From an uncultured Pseudomonadota bacterium (GTDB lineage Bacteria > Pseudomonadota > Gammaproteobacteria > Burkholderiales > SCOH01), in contig CALMFQ010000317.1 of assembly GCA_937863215.1 (NCBI GenBank), positions 1-9,121 on the forward strand: DNA of 9,121 bases. Reading direction: 5' to 3'. The notes beneath the pieces are model-generated. The model did not search any database and was not told the DNA's origin. It saw nothing but the letters and a program-made list of their open reading frames with translations. Each line of letters begins with the position of its first letter. Within the stretch, counting starts at the first letter, position 1. The translations under genes were made by a program, and so were the position numbers. Below, piece after piece: positions 1 through 7,240 of this stretch.

Positions 1-1
1 T

Positions 2-523
2 CTGTCGCTACTGCGCAAATTCCTTGCCGGCCAGCGCGATGTGCTGGCACATATCCGCGTTGCACTGCAGGCCGGCGATGTTGCCGGTGCCGAACGACTG
101 GCGCATACACTGAAAAGCGTTGCCGGCAATATCGGCGCGCTCGGTGTCCAGCAGGCCGCTGCGCTGCTGGAGCATGCGTTGCGCCAGCGCGAATCCGGAA
201 ACGCCATCGCGGAGCTGCTGGCCCGCTTGCAGGGGCCGTTGACGCAGGTATTGCTGGCGCTGCAGCAGGCGTTGCCGCCCGAGCCGGCATGCGCCAGTGT
301 GCCGCTCGATGTGGCGCAGCTGCAGCAGGTATGCGACGAGCTGCTGGTGCTGCTTGGCGACGGCGACGCCTCTGCCGGCGATCTGCTGACCCGGCACGCA
401 GGCTTGCTGGCAGTGGCGTTTCCTGCCGGCTTTGCGGCGATCCGGCGCGCCGTCGGCCAGTATGATTTCGAAACCGCACGCGCTTTGTTGCAGGCGGCAT
501 GCAGCGGGCCGCCGGGAGGCTGA
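2..523 (+). CDS. Hybrid sensor histidine kinase, C-terminal fragment (Hpt domain plus helical tail), 5'-truncated by the window edge
   Basis: This is the last 173 codons of a larger gene; the reading frame is open to the left edge, so the ATG at 41 is internal and not a start. The visible part begins inside an Hpt (histidine phosphotransfer) domain. The active-site motif AHTLKSVAGNIGA has the phospho-accepting His at visible residue 35 (codon 104-106), followed by the usual Leu and Lys at +2 and +3. A helical tail of about 70 residues follows, with the pattern LL..D..A..L......L...FP......A...FDFE.A..LL. The same Hpt-plus-tail arrangement ends the complete kinase at 1755-6056, so the missing part probably carries PAS/HisKA/HATPase/receiver domains as well; that is inference from the paralogue. 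Its role would be the last relay step, passing phosphate to a response regulator, most obviously the one starting 12 bases downstream. Hpt assignment is confident; the full architecture is not visible. Confidence 0.9.
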   Translation: MSLLRKFLAGQRDVLAHIRVALQAGDVAGAERLAHTLKSVAGNIGALGVQQAAALLEHALRQRESGNAIAELLARLQGPLTQVLLALQQALPPEPACASVPLDVAQLQQVCDELLVLLGDGDASAGDLLTRHAGLLAVAFPAGFAAIRRAVGQYDFETARALLQAACSGPPGG

Positions 524-535
524 GGGATACAGTTT

Positions 536-1696
536 ATGGACGATACAGCAAACGATGCGCACCAGCCGACGATTCTCGTGGTTGACGATGCGCCGGACAA
601 TCTGACCCTGATCAGCGGTCTGCTGAAAGACATGTATCGCGTCAAGGTCGCCAATAGTGGCGAAAGGGCGTTGCGTGTCGTCGAATCGGCGAGCCTGCCC
701 GATCTGATCCTGCTCGATATCATGATGCCGGGAATGGACGGCTACGAAGTCTGTCGCCGGCTCAAGATCAACGCGGCGACCGCCGCGATCCCGGTGATCT
801 TCCTCACCGCCCGCACCGATGCGGCGGACGAGGAATTCGGCCTGGGGCTGGGGGCTGTGGACTACATTACCAAGCCGATCAGCGCGCCGATTTTGCTGGC
901 ACGGGTGAAAACCCAGCTCAGCCTCAAGGCGGCGGCCGATTTTCTGCGCGATCATAACGATTTTCTGGAGCAGGAAGTGGAGCTGCGTACCCGGGAAATC
1001 CGCACCATCCAGGAGGTGGCGATTCTGGCGCTGGCATCGCTGGCCGAAATCCGCGATGTCGATACCGGCAATCACCTGCGCCGCACCCAGCTCTATGTCC
1101 GCGCATTGGCACAGCATCTGCAGCCGCATCCGCGTTTTTGCGGCTTTCTTACCGAATACAACATCCGCATGCTGTACCGGTCGGCGCCGTTGCACGATAT
1201 CGGCAAGGTCGGCATTCCCGATCATATCCTGCTCAAGCCCGGCAAACTCAGCGCGGAGGAGTTCGAAATCATGCAGACCCATACCACGCTCGGTTTCGAG
1301 GCGATCCAGCATGCCGAAAACATGCTCGGCACCCATATCGAGTTTCTCGAAACCGCCAAGGAAATTGCATTGTCGCATCAGGAAAAATGGGACGGTAGCG
1401 GTTATCCATTGCATCTGGCCGGCGACGCCATTCCGGTTTCCGCACGCCTGATGGCGCTGGCGGATGTGTACGATGCGCTGATCAGCCGGCGTGTCTACAA
1501 GCAGGGTATGCCGCACGAGCAGGCGGTGCAGGTCATTGTCGCGGGGCGGGGCAAGCACTTCGATCCGGACGTGGTGGATGCTTTTCTGGTGTTGCAGGAC
1601 GAATTCCGCGCAATTGCCAGCCAGTACGCCGACACCGATGCCGAACTGGGGCACAAGGCCGGCTACGGCCAGCGTGCACTGGAGGCAAAATCATGA
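536..1696 (+). CDS. Response regulator with receiver and HD-GYP domains (predicted cyclic di-GMP phosphodiesterase), copy 1
   Basis: This 386-residue cytoplasmic regulator has a receiver at about 12-125 with acidic pair D17/D18, phospho-acceptor D61 (LLDIMMP), T91 and K113. A helical linker covers about 126-165 and an HD-GYP domain about 166-365. The HD-GYP hallmarks are DTGNH (D176, H180), HDIGK (H220, D221, K224), HTTLG (H249), HQEKWDGSGYP (H281, GYP 289-291) and ALADVYDAL (D310). HD-GYP enzymes hydrolyse cyclic di-GMP at a two- or three-metal centre. Two ligand positions deviate from the trinuclear consensus: Asp176 where Glu is usual, and Gln282 where the second His of HHE is usual. A GAGGG at 522-526, nine bases upstream of the ATG, supports this start. 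The gene lies 12 bases after a kinase Hpt end, so that kinase is the likely phosphodonor. It resembles the 6053-7156 protein closely, roughly three residues in five by eye. The fold is certain; catalytic activity is inferred. Confidence 0.95.
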   Translation: MDDTANDAHQPTILVVDDAPDNLTLISGLLKDMYRVKVANSGERALRVVESASLPDLILLDIMMPGMDGYEVCRRLKINAATAAIPVIFLTARTDAADEEFGLGLGAVDYITKPISAPILLARVKTQLSLKAAADFLRDHNDFLEQEVELRTREIRTIQEVAILALASLAEIRDVDTGNHLRRTQLYVRALAQHLQPHPRFCGFLTEYNIRMLYRSAPLHDIGKVGIPDHILLKPGKLSAEEFEIMQTHTTLGFEAIQHAENMLGTHIEFLETAKEIALSHQEKWDGSGYPLHLAGDAIPVSARLMALADVYDALISRRVYKQGMPHEQAVQVIVAGRGKHFDPDVVDAFLVLQDEFRAIASQYADTDAELGHKAGYGQRALEAKS

Positions 1697-1758
1697 CATC
1701 AACCCCGAACAGCACCCGGCAGGCCGATGCTGCGGTGCCCGGAGCTACCTCTGCATGA
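1693..1758 (+). CDS. Possible 21-codon linker ORF, translationally coupled on both sides
   Basis: A 21-codon frame starts with ATG at 1693 and ends with TGA at 1756-1758. Its ATG overlaps the stop of the upstream HD-GYP gene (ATGA at 1693-1696), and its stop overlaps the best start of the downstream kinase (ATGA at 1755-1758). GGAGG at 1681-1685 lies seven bases before the ATG and is one of the best-looking ribosome binding sites in the window. The peptide is rich in Ala, Thr, Ser and Pro (begins MTSTPNSTRQ, ends PGATSA), has no hydrophobic segment, and matches no family I know. It may be a real small protein, or only a translated spacer that carries ribosomes to the kinase start. A third option is that the kinase originally began here and a one-base change split off its N-terminus. 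The open frame and signals are seen; function is unknown. Confidence 0.4.
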   Translation: MTSTPNSTRQADAAVPGATSA

Positions 1759-4700
1759 GCATGAATGCCACAGAACTGAGCGCCGTATTGTATGACCTGA
1801 GCCTCGCCGCAGGCAGTGCCAGCGATCTGGATACACTGCTGGACAATGTGCTGCAGCGCCTGTTGGCACATAGCGGCTTCGACATGGGGCTGGTATGCCT
1901 GCAGCCGGATACGGATGGAGCCGTCCCGACGCTTGCTCGCAGCGTCGGCGATGCAGGGCTGGCGGCGCATTGCGGCGCGCCGCTGCCGTTGCCGCCGGGC
2001 CTGACGCCCGGAGTGGTGGCGCAACGCGAGGCCGTCGAGCTGCCGGGCGCGTCGCAGCGTTATCGCCATTTTCTGCTGCTACCGGTGGATGCGGCATGCA
2101 GCATCCTGCTGTGCGCCGCAAGCGGGCCGCAGTGTGAGCTGCCGACGCTGGAGCAACTGCGTCCGGTGCTGGATAACCTGAGCCGCAGCGTCTATTTCTG
2201 CCAGCATGTACGGCAACATCAGACCTGTCTGCCAGCGGAAAGCCATGCGGCGCACGATGCACTGCTACGCCAGAGCGAACGGCAGCGGGCTCTGCTGGAA
2301 ACGCTTACCGATACGATTCCCGATCTGGTCTGGCTGAAAGACCCGGATGGCGTTTACGTGACCTGCAACGCCGCCTATGCATGCATGCTCGGCCGCACGC
2401 CGCAGCAGGTGATCGGTACGGTGGATGGCGATTATGTCGATGCCGAGGCGGCAGCGAGCTACCGCAACAAGGATCTGCAGGCGGTAGCTGCCGGCAGGCC
2501 GACAGTCAACGATGAATGGCTGACATTTGCCGGTGAACAGCAGCAGCGCCTGATGGAAACCATCAAGACGCCGATGTTCGATCAAACCGGCTCCTTGCTC
2601 GGTGTGCTCGGTATCGCCCGCGACATTACCGAACGCTACCGACTGGAAGAGGCGCTGCGGCACGAACGCAAGCTGCAGAAAGCCGTACTCGACAACATTC
2701 CGTACCCGATCTGGCTGAAAGATACGGACGGCCGCTATCTGGCGGTCAACCGCACTACGCTGGAGCTGTTCGGCTTCGGCGAGGTGGATGTATTGGGCAA
2801 GACCGATGCCGATCTGCAGCCGCCGGAGCTGGCAAGGCAGTTCCGCGATGCCGACCTGCAGGTACTGCAATCGGGAGTGCTGCTGAGTTACGAGCAGAGC
2901 GTGGCGATCAGCCCTACCCAGGAACTCTGGTTCGACACCATCATTGCGCCGTTGCGCGAGACGCACGACGGCCCGGTTGTCGGCCTTACCGGCATGGCGC
3001 GCGATGTGACCACGCGCAAACGGGCGCAGATGCAGTTGCAGGAACGGGAAGAAATCCTTTCGGCCATTTTCCGCCAGGCACCGGACAGCATCATGCTGTT
3101 CGACGCAGAGACCCTGCAGTTCGTCGAATTCAACGACGCGGCGGCGGCAACGCTGGGCTACAGCCGCGAGGAGTTTGCCCGGCTCACTGTGGTGGATATC
3201 CAGGCAGAGCTTAGCGCGGAGCAGCTGCACCAGTTTACCGGCCAGTTGCTGTCAAGCCGTACGGTGAACACCTTCGATACCCTGCACCGCTGCAAGGACG
3301 GCCGGCTGATCGAAACGCACGTCAGCAATCAGGTGATCAGCCTGCATGGCAAAGACTACTTTGTTTCGGTATGTGTGGATCTGACTGCCGACCGGATCGC
3401 CGAGCGCGAGCGCAAGGAAACGCTGCAGTTCCTGCGCGACAGCCAGAAAGTGGCCCGCCTGGGCGGCTGGAAGATGTATCTGGACAACAACCGGGTCAGC
3501 TGGACCGATGAGCTGTATCACCTGCTGGACATGCCGCTCGATCAGTCGCCGGGTAGTGCCGGGCAGATGGTTGAGTATTGTGCGCCGCAGTATCGCGAGC
3601 AGTTGGTCCGGCTGGTAAAGCACAGCTGGAAAACCGGGGAGCCGGTTACGCTGGAACTGGAGGCCATTGCCCGCTCGGGCCGGCGCTTCTGGGCAGAGTT
3701 GCGTTGTGTCGGCCGCCAGGGCGATTTCCTCCTCGGTTCGGTGCAGGACATCAGCGAGCGCCACGCTGTGCAGCGCGAGCTGGTGCAATACCGCGAACAC
3801 CTGGAGGATCTGGTGCGGGTACGCACCGCCGAGCTGGAAGCCGCCAACCGCGAGGCGCAGGCAGCCAATGTGGCAAAAAGCAATTTCCTCGCCAACATGA
3901 GCCACGAAATCCGCACGCCGATGAATGCGATTATCGGCATGGCCCACCTGTTGCAGAAAACACCGCTGAACGACAAGCAGCAGGATTATCTGACCAAGGT
4001 GCGCAGCTCGTCGCAGCATCTGCTTGGCATCATCAACGACATTCTCGATTTTTCCAAAATCGAGGCGGGCAAGATGACCGTCGAACACACCCTGTTCGAC
4101 CTGGATCAGGTCATGGCCAATATCGCCGGCCAGCTGGCCGACCGGGCCGAGGAAAAGGGCCTGGAGCTGTTGTTCGACGTGGACGACCGGATCCCGGCCG
4201 GCCTGATTGGCGATCCGCTGCGGATTGGCCAGATTCTGCTCAACTATGTCGGCAATGCACTCAAGTTTACCGAGCACGGCGAGATCGTCGTCGGCGTGAA
4301 GCTGATGGAATCCGGCACTGACAGCGTGGTGCTGTATTTTTCGGTGCGCGACAGCGGCATCGGCATTACAGCGGAACAGCAAAAGAAGCTGTTCCGCAGC
4401 TTTGAACAGGCGGATGGCTCGACTACCCGCAAATATGGCGGCACCGGGCTGGGGCTGGCGATTTCGCAGCGCCTGGCCCAATTGCTTGGCGGAGAAGCAG
4501 GGGTGGAGAGCGTGCCGGGCGAAGGCAGTACTTTCTGGTTTACCGCGCGCCTGCAAGGCGCCCAGGCGCACCCGTCGCAGCGGACATTGCCGCTGCAGCT
4601 GCAGGGGTGCAGGGCGCTGGCGGTCGATGACAACCATACCTCGCTGGCGCTGCTCGATACCATGCTGCAATCGCTTGGCATGCAGGTCAGCTGTGCGGAT

Positions 4701-6056
4701 TGCGGCAACAGTGCACTGCAGGCATTCAAAGCGGCGCAAGACGACGGCCAGCCGTACCAGATCGCATTCATCGACTGGCAGATGCCGCAGATGAACGGCT
4801 TCGATGTTGCGCGTGCGATCCGCATGCAGGCTGGCGCTACGCCGCCCCGGCTGGTGCTGGTAACCGCTCATTCGCATGCCAGCGACTGGCGGCTGGCGGA
4901 TCACCCGGAGCTGGATGCCATCCTGCTCAAGCCGCTGAGCCTGTCGCAGCTGTACGATACTGCGCTGCACCTGCTGGGTGTGCCGGCCCGGTGCGGCGCC
5001 GATGACGGGGTACCGGAGCCGCTACCGCATGGTATGTGCGGCAAACGTGTCTTGCTGGTGGAGGACGATGAATTCAACCAGATTGTCGGCGAGGAATTGC
5101 TCAAGGAAGGGGATGTGCTGGTCGATATCGCCGCCAACGGCAGGATCGCGCTGGACAAGATACGGCAGCACACATACGACCTGTTGCTGATGGATATGCA
5201 GATGCCGGAGATGGGCGGGCTCGACGCCACGCGCGAAATCCGCCGGCTGGGATATCGGATGCCGATCATCGCCATGACCGCCAATGCCATGGAGGAAGAT
5301 CGCGAACTGTGCCTGGCCGCAGGCATGAACGATCATCTGGCCAAGCCGATCGACCCGACGCTGCTGTGGACGAAGTTGGTGAAATGGACCAGTCCTGCCG
5401 CTGCGCAGCCGGTGCCGGGCAATGGACGCAGCAATGTCGCACTGCCGCCGATGCTGCAGGATATTGCCGGGCTGGATGCCGAGTCCGGCCTGCGCCGGGT
5501 GGCCGGGCATCTGTCCAGCTATATCGGCCTGCTGCGCAAATTCACACTCAATCAGCAGGATGCTGCGGCGCAAATCCATGCGGCCTGGCAGGCCGGCGAT
5601 CAGGATCTGGCGATCTTGCTGGCGCACAGCAGCAATGGCGCCGCCGGCAATATCGGCGCGTTGCGGCTGCAGTCTGCCGCAGCCGCACTGGAGGCCGCGT
5701 TGAAGCTGCATGCACCGGATCAGCGTATCGAATCGTTGCTGCAGCAGCTGGCCAGCGAGGCGCAAACGCTGCTGGCACAATTGCAGGCCAGGCTGCCGGA
5801 AGAGCCTGTGGCGCAGCCGAACGTCAGCGATGCAGCGGTCGAGTCGCTGTTGCAACGGCTGATCCCGCTGCTGGAAGAGAGCGATCTGGAAGCCGGCAAC
5901 CTGTTCCGCGACCGGATCGGGCTGATCCGCGCCGCTTTTCCGGCCGATGCCGCACAGATGGAAAAAGCCATGGGCAATTTCGATTTCGACCTGACGCTGA
6001 GCCTGCTGCTGCAGGCACGCCGGCAGCAGCAGGGGCGCAGCGGGGGCGACGCATGA
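1755..6056 (+). CDS. Large cytoplasmic hybrid sensor histidine kinase (GAF-like, 4 PAS, HisKA, HATPase_c, 2 receivers, Hpt)
   Basis: The protein has 1433 residues from ATG 1755; GGAG at 1741-1744 is 10 bases upstream and the start overlaps a stop (ATGA). No membrane segment is visible, so it should sense an internal cue. Approximate order: GAF-like 10-150; PAS1 175-295 and PAS2 303-420 (both with WLKD.DG.Y and a closing RD.T); PAS3 430-545; PAS4 557-670; coiled coil 671-709; HisKA with SHEIRTPMN (H717). The HATPase has N box LLNYVGNALKFT (N830/N834), DSGIG 866-870 and GGTGLGLA near 895-902. Receiver 1 is about 951-1075 (D958, D959, D1007, T1037, K1059). Receiver 2 is about 1097-1210 (E1103, D1104, D1105, D1147, T1175, K1197). 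The Hpt is about 1255-1345 with H1291, and a helical tail runs about 1358-1425. Kinase and receiver key residues are intact. The Hpt motif is odd: after H1291 it reads SSN where the partial upstream kinase has TLK. The likely target is the HD-GYP regulator overlapping its 3' end. The longer in-frame opening back to 1491 lies inside the upstream gene and is not used. Confidence 0.95.
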   Translation: MSMNATELSAVLYDLSLAAGSASDLDTLLDNVLQRLLAHSGFDMGLVCLQPDTDGAVPTLARSVGDAGLAAHCGAPLPLPPGLTPGVVAQREAVELPGASQRYRHFLLLPVDAACSILLCAASGPQCELPTLEQLRPVLDNLSRSVYFCQHVRQHQTCLPAESHAAHDALLRQSERQRALLETLTDTIPDLVWLKDPDGVYVTCNAAYACMLGRTPQQVIGTVDGDYVDAEAAASYRNKDLQAVAAGRPTVNDEWLTFAGEQQQRLMETIKTPMFDQTGSLLGVLGIARDITERYRLEEALRHERKLQKAVLDNIPYPIWLKDTDGRYLAVNRTTLELFGFGEVDVLGKTDADLQPPELARQFRDADLQVLQSGVLLSYEQSVAISPTQELWFDTIIAPLRETHDGPVVGLTGMARDVTTRKRAQMQLQEREEILSAIFRQAPDSIMLFDAETLQFVEFNDAAAATLGYSREEFARLTVVDIQAELSAEQLHQFTGQLLSSRTVNTFDTLHRCKDGRLIETHVSNQVISLHGKDYFVSVCVDLTADRIAERERKETLQFLRDSQKVARLGGWKMYLDNNRVSWTDELYHLLDMPLDQSPGSAGQMVEYCAPQYREQLVRLVKHSWKTGEPVTLELEAIARSGRRFWAELRCVGRQGDFLLGSVQDISERHAVQRELVQYREHLEDLVRVRTAELEAANREAQAANVAKSNFLANMSHEIRTPMNAIIGMAHLLQKTPLNDKQQDYLTKVRSSSQHLLGIINDILDFSKIEAGKMTVEHTLFDLDQVMANIAGQLADRAEEKGLELLFDVDDRIPAGLIGDPLRIGQILLNYVGNALKFTEHGEIVVGVKLMESGTDSVVLYFSVRDSGIGITAEQQKKLFRSFEQADGSTTRKYGGTGLGLAISQRLAQLLGGEAGVESVPGEGSTFWFTARLQGAQAHPSQRTLPLQLQGCRALAVDDNHTSLALLDTMLQSLGMQVSCADCGNSALQAFKAAQDDGQPYQIAFIDWQMPQMNGFDVARAIRMQAGATPPRLVLVTAHSHASDWRLADHPELDAILLKPLSLSQLYDTALHLLGVPARCGADDGVPEPLPHGMCGKRVLLVEDDEFNQIVGEELLKEGDVLVDIAANGRIALDKIRQHTYDLLLMDMQMPEMGGLDATREIRRLGYRMPIIAMTANAMEEDRELCLAAGMNDHLAKPIDPTLLWTKLVKWTSPAAAQPVPGNGRSNVALPPMLQDIAGLDAESGLRRVAGHLSSYIGLLRKFTLNQQDAAAQIHAAWQAGDQDLAILLAHSSNGAAGNIGALRLQSAAAALEAALKLHAPDQRIESLLQQLASEAQTLLAQLQARLPEEPVAQPNVSDAAVESLLQRLIPLLEESDLEAGNLFRDRIGLIRAAFPADAAQMEKAMGNFDFDLTLSLLLQARRQQQGRSGGDA

Positions 6057-7156
6057 TTCAGCCGCACAAGCCGGTCGTTCTGGCGATTGACGACAACCCC
6101 GACAACCTGACGCTGATCAACGATGTGCTGAAAGACAGCTACAAGGTGAAAGGCGCCAGCAAAGGCGAGCGCGGCTTGGTGCTGGCCTTTGCCGATACGC
6201 CACCGGATATCATCCTGCTCGACATCATGATGCCGGAAATGGACGGCTACGAAGTCTGCCGCCGCCTGCAGGCGGATGTAAAAACCCGCGAAATCCCGGT
6301 GATTTTCGTCACCGCCAAGGCCGATGAGCAGGACGAGGAATTTGGCCTCGGTCTGGGGGCGGTCGATTACATTACCAAACCGATCAATCCGGCCATCGTG
6401 CGCGCGCGCATCAAGACGCAGCTGGCACTCAAGGCCAGCGCGGATTTCCTGCGCGACAAGGGCAGCTTTCTCGAACGCCAGATTGAACTGCGCACGCGCG
6501 AGATTCTCGCGACCCAGGATGCGACGGTAGTGGCGCTGGCTGCGCTGGCGGAAATCCGCGACAACGAAACCGGCAACCATATCCGCCGCACCCAGTATTA
6601 CGTGCAGGCGCTGGCGCAGCAATTGCAAACCAGCCCGGCCTGCGCCGGCCGGCTTTCCGACTACGATGTGCAGATGTTGTTCAAATCGGCGCCGCTGCAC
6701 GATATCGGCAAGGTCGGCATTCCCGACCATATCCTGCTCAAGCCCGGCAGGCTGAGTGCGGCGGAATTCGAGATCATGAAAACCCACACCACGCTGGGGC
6801 GCGATGCGCTCGAGCGCGCCGAGCAGCAATTGGGAGTAAAGGTGGATTTCCTCAAATACGCCAAGGACATTGCCTATTCGCATCAGGAAAAATGGGATGG
6901 CTCCGGCTATCCGCAAGGCCTGATGGGTGAAGCCATTCCTCTGCCGGCGCGCATCATGGCGCTGGCGGACGTGTACGATGCATTGATCAGCCGGCGGCCA
7001 TACAAACCGCCGATGAGCCACGAAACGGCAACGGCAATCATCGTCGAAGGGCGCGGCAGCCATTTCGATCCGGCCGTTGTCGATGCATTCCTGCAAGTCC
7101 AGCCCCAATTCCGTGCCATCGCCGCGCGTTTTGGCGAGCAGCAGAGCCTGGCCTGA
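6053..7156 (+). CDS. Response regulator with receiver and HD-GYP domains (predicted cyclic di-GMP phosphodiesterase), copy 2
   Basis: This 367-residue paralogue of the 536-1696 protein starts at an ATGA overlap with the kinase stop (6053-6056), so its translation is probably coupled to the kinase. The receiver is about 8-120: D13/D14, phospho-acceptor D57 (LLDIMMP), T87, K109. A helical linker follows (about 121-162), then HD-GYP about 163-362: ETGNH (E172, H176), HDIGK (H216, D217, K220), HTTLG (H245), HQEKWDGSGYP (H277, Q278, GYP 285-287), ALADVYDAL (D306). All expected metal ligands are present except that Gln278 replaces the second His of the usual HHE. Unlike copy 1 it keeps Glu at position 172. 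The predicted role is phosphorylation-controlled breakdown of cyclic di-GMP, downstream of the overlapping hybrid kinase. The in-frame opening extends back to 5309 but that part is the kinase gene read in another frame. The last codons form the 5' arm of a hairpin at 7144-7166. Confidence 0.95.
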   Translation: MIQPHKPVVLAIDDNPDNLTLINDVLKDSYKVKGASKGERGLVLAFADTPPDIILLDIMMPEMDGYEVCRRLQADVKTREIPVIFVTAKADEQDEEFGLGLGAVDYITKPINPAIVRARIKTQLALKASADFLRDKGSFLERQIELRTREILATQDATVVALAALAEIRDNETGNHIRRTQYYVQALAQQLQTSPACAGRLSDYDVQMLFKSAPLHDIGKVGIPDHILLKPGRLSAAEFEIMKTHTTLGRDALERAEQQLGVKVDFLKYAKDIAYSHQEKWDGSGYPQGLMGEAIPLPARIMALADVYDALISRRPYKPPMSHETATAIIVEGRGSHFDPAVVDAFLQVQPQFRAIAARFGEQQSLA

Positions 7157-7166
7157 TGCCAGGCTC
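7144..7166 (+). terminator. Perfect 9-bp hairpin across the stop codon; possible terminator of the signalling operon
   Basis: GAGCCTGGC (7144-7152) and GCCAGGCTC (7158-7166) are exact inverted repeats around a five-base loop that contains the TGA stop (7154-7156). The stem is GC-rich and stable. The sequence after it (GGTTGGCGCTTT) has no proper T-run, so intrinsic termination would be weak. It may instead protect the 3' end of the mRNA or act together with Rho. It is the only strong hairpin between the signalling block and the next gene. Confidence 0.45.
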
Positions 7167-7204
7167 GGTTGGCGCTTTGCCTGCAGCCGCTGTCGCCACT
7201 TGAC

Positions 7205-7210
7205 TATAAT
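7205..7210 (+). promoter_or_regulatory. Consensus -10 box (TATAAT) upstream of the solute-binding protein gene
   Basis: TATAAT matches the sigma-70 -10 consensus exactly and lies 30 bases before the ATG at 7241, in the 84-base gap between two genes. No good -35 stands at 16-18 bases: the hexamer at 17-base spacing is TGCAGC, and TTGCCT at 7177-7182 is 22 bases away. A small inverted repeat, TCGG and CCGA around five bases (7210-7222), overlaps the expected transcription start and could be an operator. A promoter here fits the preceding hairpin, but the missing -35 means it may need an activator. Confidence 0.4.
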
Positions 7211-7240
7211 CGGAATTACCGAGCTGCCTGCGGGGCTATC

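Noticed and set aside
8..1654. Long - strand open frame (548 codons) opposite the first Hpt and HD-GYP genes
   Set aside because: It is antisense to clear domain genes, its product is rich in Arg/Gln/His without any family pattern, and such openings are expected opposite GC-rich genes.
1491..1754. Upstream extension of the kinase (88 more codons in frame)
   Set aside because: It would overlap 200 bases of the HD-GYP coding region, has odd composition, and the GAF-like domain begins right after the ATG at 1755.
3252..4970. Long - strand open frame (572 codons) opposite the kinase core
   Set aside because: It mirrors conserved HisKA/HATPase/receiver codons on the other strand and shows no domain or ribosome binding site of its own.
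5720..7108. Long - strand open frame (462 codons) opposite the second HD-GYP gene
   Set aside because: It is a shadow of the conserved receiver/HD-GYP coding sequence, with the same composition pattern as the antisense frame opposite copy 1.
7169..7240. TTG start giving the solute-binding protein 24 extra residues
   Set aside because: It would place a polar stretch before the signal peptide; ATG 7241 gives a normal signal sequence and lies downstream of the TATAAT box.
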